Shown: one piece after another, positions 6,013-6,347 of the stretch | Numbering within the stretch: position 1 is the first letter of the stretch | Layout: every line of letters begins with the position of its first letter | Source of the DNA: Deltaproteobacteria bacterium | GTDB taxonomy: Bacteria; Desulfobacterota; Desulfarculia; Adiutricales; JAGVGV01 | Assembly: GCA_015233515.1 (NCBI GenBank) | Contig: JADFXS010000079.1 | Location: forward strand, 1-6,347 | Length of the DNA stretch: 6,347 nt | Direction of reading: 5' to 3' | The notes under the pieces: model-generated | What the model was told of the DNA's origin: nothing | The model's database searches: none | The model's input: only the letters and a program-made list of their open reading frames with translations | Translations under genes and position numbers: made by a program

Positions 6013-6347
6013 TTGCCTAATCTCCTTGAGATCGTTTGGTAATCCAAGATTCGAACCCATTAGAATTAATGCCACTATTGCCACATGATTTTGTTATACT
6101 AATCTCCGGGGCCGGTCCGGATTTCCCGATGTCTTCAATGTCCCTGGCCGGACTTTTGGGGAGTTCGGCCCGCCCCACGGTATTAATACTCCCACCCCCC
6201 CTCGGATATTTATAGTCTTTCATTCGTTCATCCATCACTTTTGAGCATTATCGCGACTGCCTTCTACTTGAGCGGACACGGCTCCGCTATGGATCCAGTT
6301 TCTTTCACCCGCGACGGACGAAAAAAACGGTCACGAATCCAGTCACG
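6013..6347. other. Upstream region of the transporter genes, no gene supported
   Basis: These 335 bp lie before the first transporter gene and should hold its promoter and leader. The minus strand has an AT-rich TAGTATAAC (about 6101-6093) that could be a -10 element, but I see no matching -35 and no sigma-54 GG-N10-GC spacing. Short structures are AGCGGA/TCCGCT (6271-6276 with 6283-6288), the inverted pair GTCCGG (6115-6120) / CCGGAC (6148-6153), and a direct repeat GTCACG at 6330-6335 and 6342-6347. A minus-strand frame at 6017-6238 has no domain, and it overlaps the ribosome site of the binding-protein gene. Confidence 0.55.
6022..6027 (-). promoter_or_regulatory. Ribosome binding site of the binding-protein gene
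   Basis: AAGGAG on the minus strand, 9 nt before ATG 6012. Together with the signal peptide it decides this start over the in-frame ATGs at 6060 and 6084, which would place 16 or 24 extra residues before the signal. Confidence 0.75.

Noticed and set aside
6034..6062. tRNA 3' end suggested by minus-strand GGGTTCGAATC followed by ACCA
   Set aside because: The T-stem does not pair properly and no D-arm, anticodon arm or acceptor stem can be built around it.
6068..6086. Sigma-54 promoter on the minus strand (TGGCAATAGTGGCAT)
   Set aside because: GG and GC are 8 nt apart rather than the required 10.
6017..6238. Minus-strand 73-codon frame before the binding-protein gene
   Set aside because: It overlaps that gene's ribosome site in another frame and has low-complexity, domain-free sequence.
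6289..6347. Plus-strand ATG opening a frame that runs off the right edge
   Set aside because: Only 19 codons are visible, with no ribosome site; it could be a divergent gene start but cannot be supported.
1..6347. CRISPR array or complete insertion sequence
   Set aside because: No regularly spaced direct repeats of CRISPR length and no transposase reading frame in either strand.

Overview
The window reads as bacterial DNA of moderate GC (about half by eye), dense with genes but with three sizeable non-coding stretches. The style of the genes suggests a Gram-negative from the Desulfobacterota (the former Deltaproteobacteria). The pointers are a soluble PAS/HisKA/HATPase/receiver hybrid kinase of a kind abundant in that group, a LivG of the DEV-type Walker B subfamily, a periplasmic HAAT-family binding protein with a Sec signal peptide, and REP-like GC palindromes in a convergent intergenic gap. 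This assignment is an inference from family resemblance, not a measured result.

Layout. Positions 2-1588 (+) hold the 3' part of a hybrid sensor histidine kinase that continues beyond the left edge. Positions 1589-2187 are a convergent intergenic region with no convincing gene. It contains a stem-loop just after the kinase, a cluster of inverted repeats at 1814-1891, two REP-like palindromes at 2056-2075 and 2121-2140, and a weak terminator-like site for the next gene. On the minus strand follow a cupin protein resembling the DMSP lyase DddQ/DddL family (2188-2859), a 291-bp gap with inverted repeats, a LivF-type ATPase (3151-3867), a LivG-type ATPase (3912-4637), a strong stem-loop (4698-4730) and a periplasmic substrate-binding protein (4741-6012). 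The last 335 bp (6013-6347) are the upstream region of the binding-protein gene and carry only short repeats.

How the genes fit together. The minus-strand genes run binding protein > livG > livF > cupin and look like a transport unit. The binding protein would capture a small solute in the periplasm and the two ATPases would energise its import. The LivH and LivM membrane permeases normally encoded between the binding protein and LivG are absent, and there is no room for them here, so they must be encoded elsewhere or shared. The cupin lies 291 bp downstream on the same strand and could act on the imported compound, but that link is inference. The hybrid kinase is convergent with this unit and has no DNA-binding output domain, so nothing in the window ties it to the transporter.

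The points most worth following are the cupin with its altered catalytic position beside an importer that lacks permeases, and the non-canonical ABC signature in LivG.
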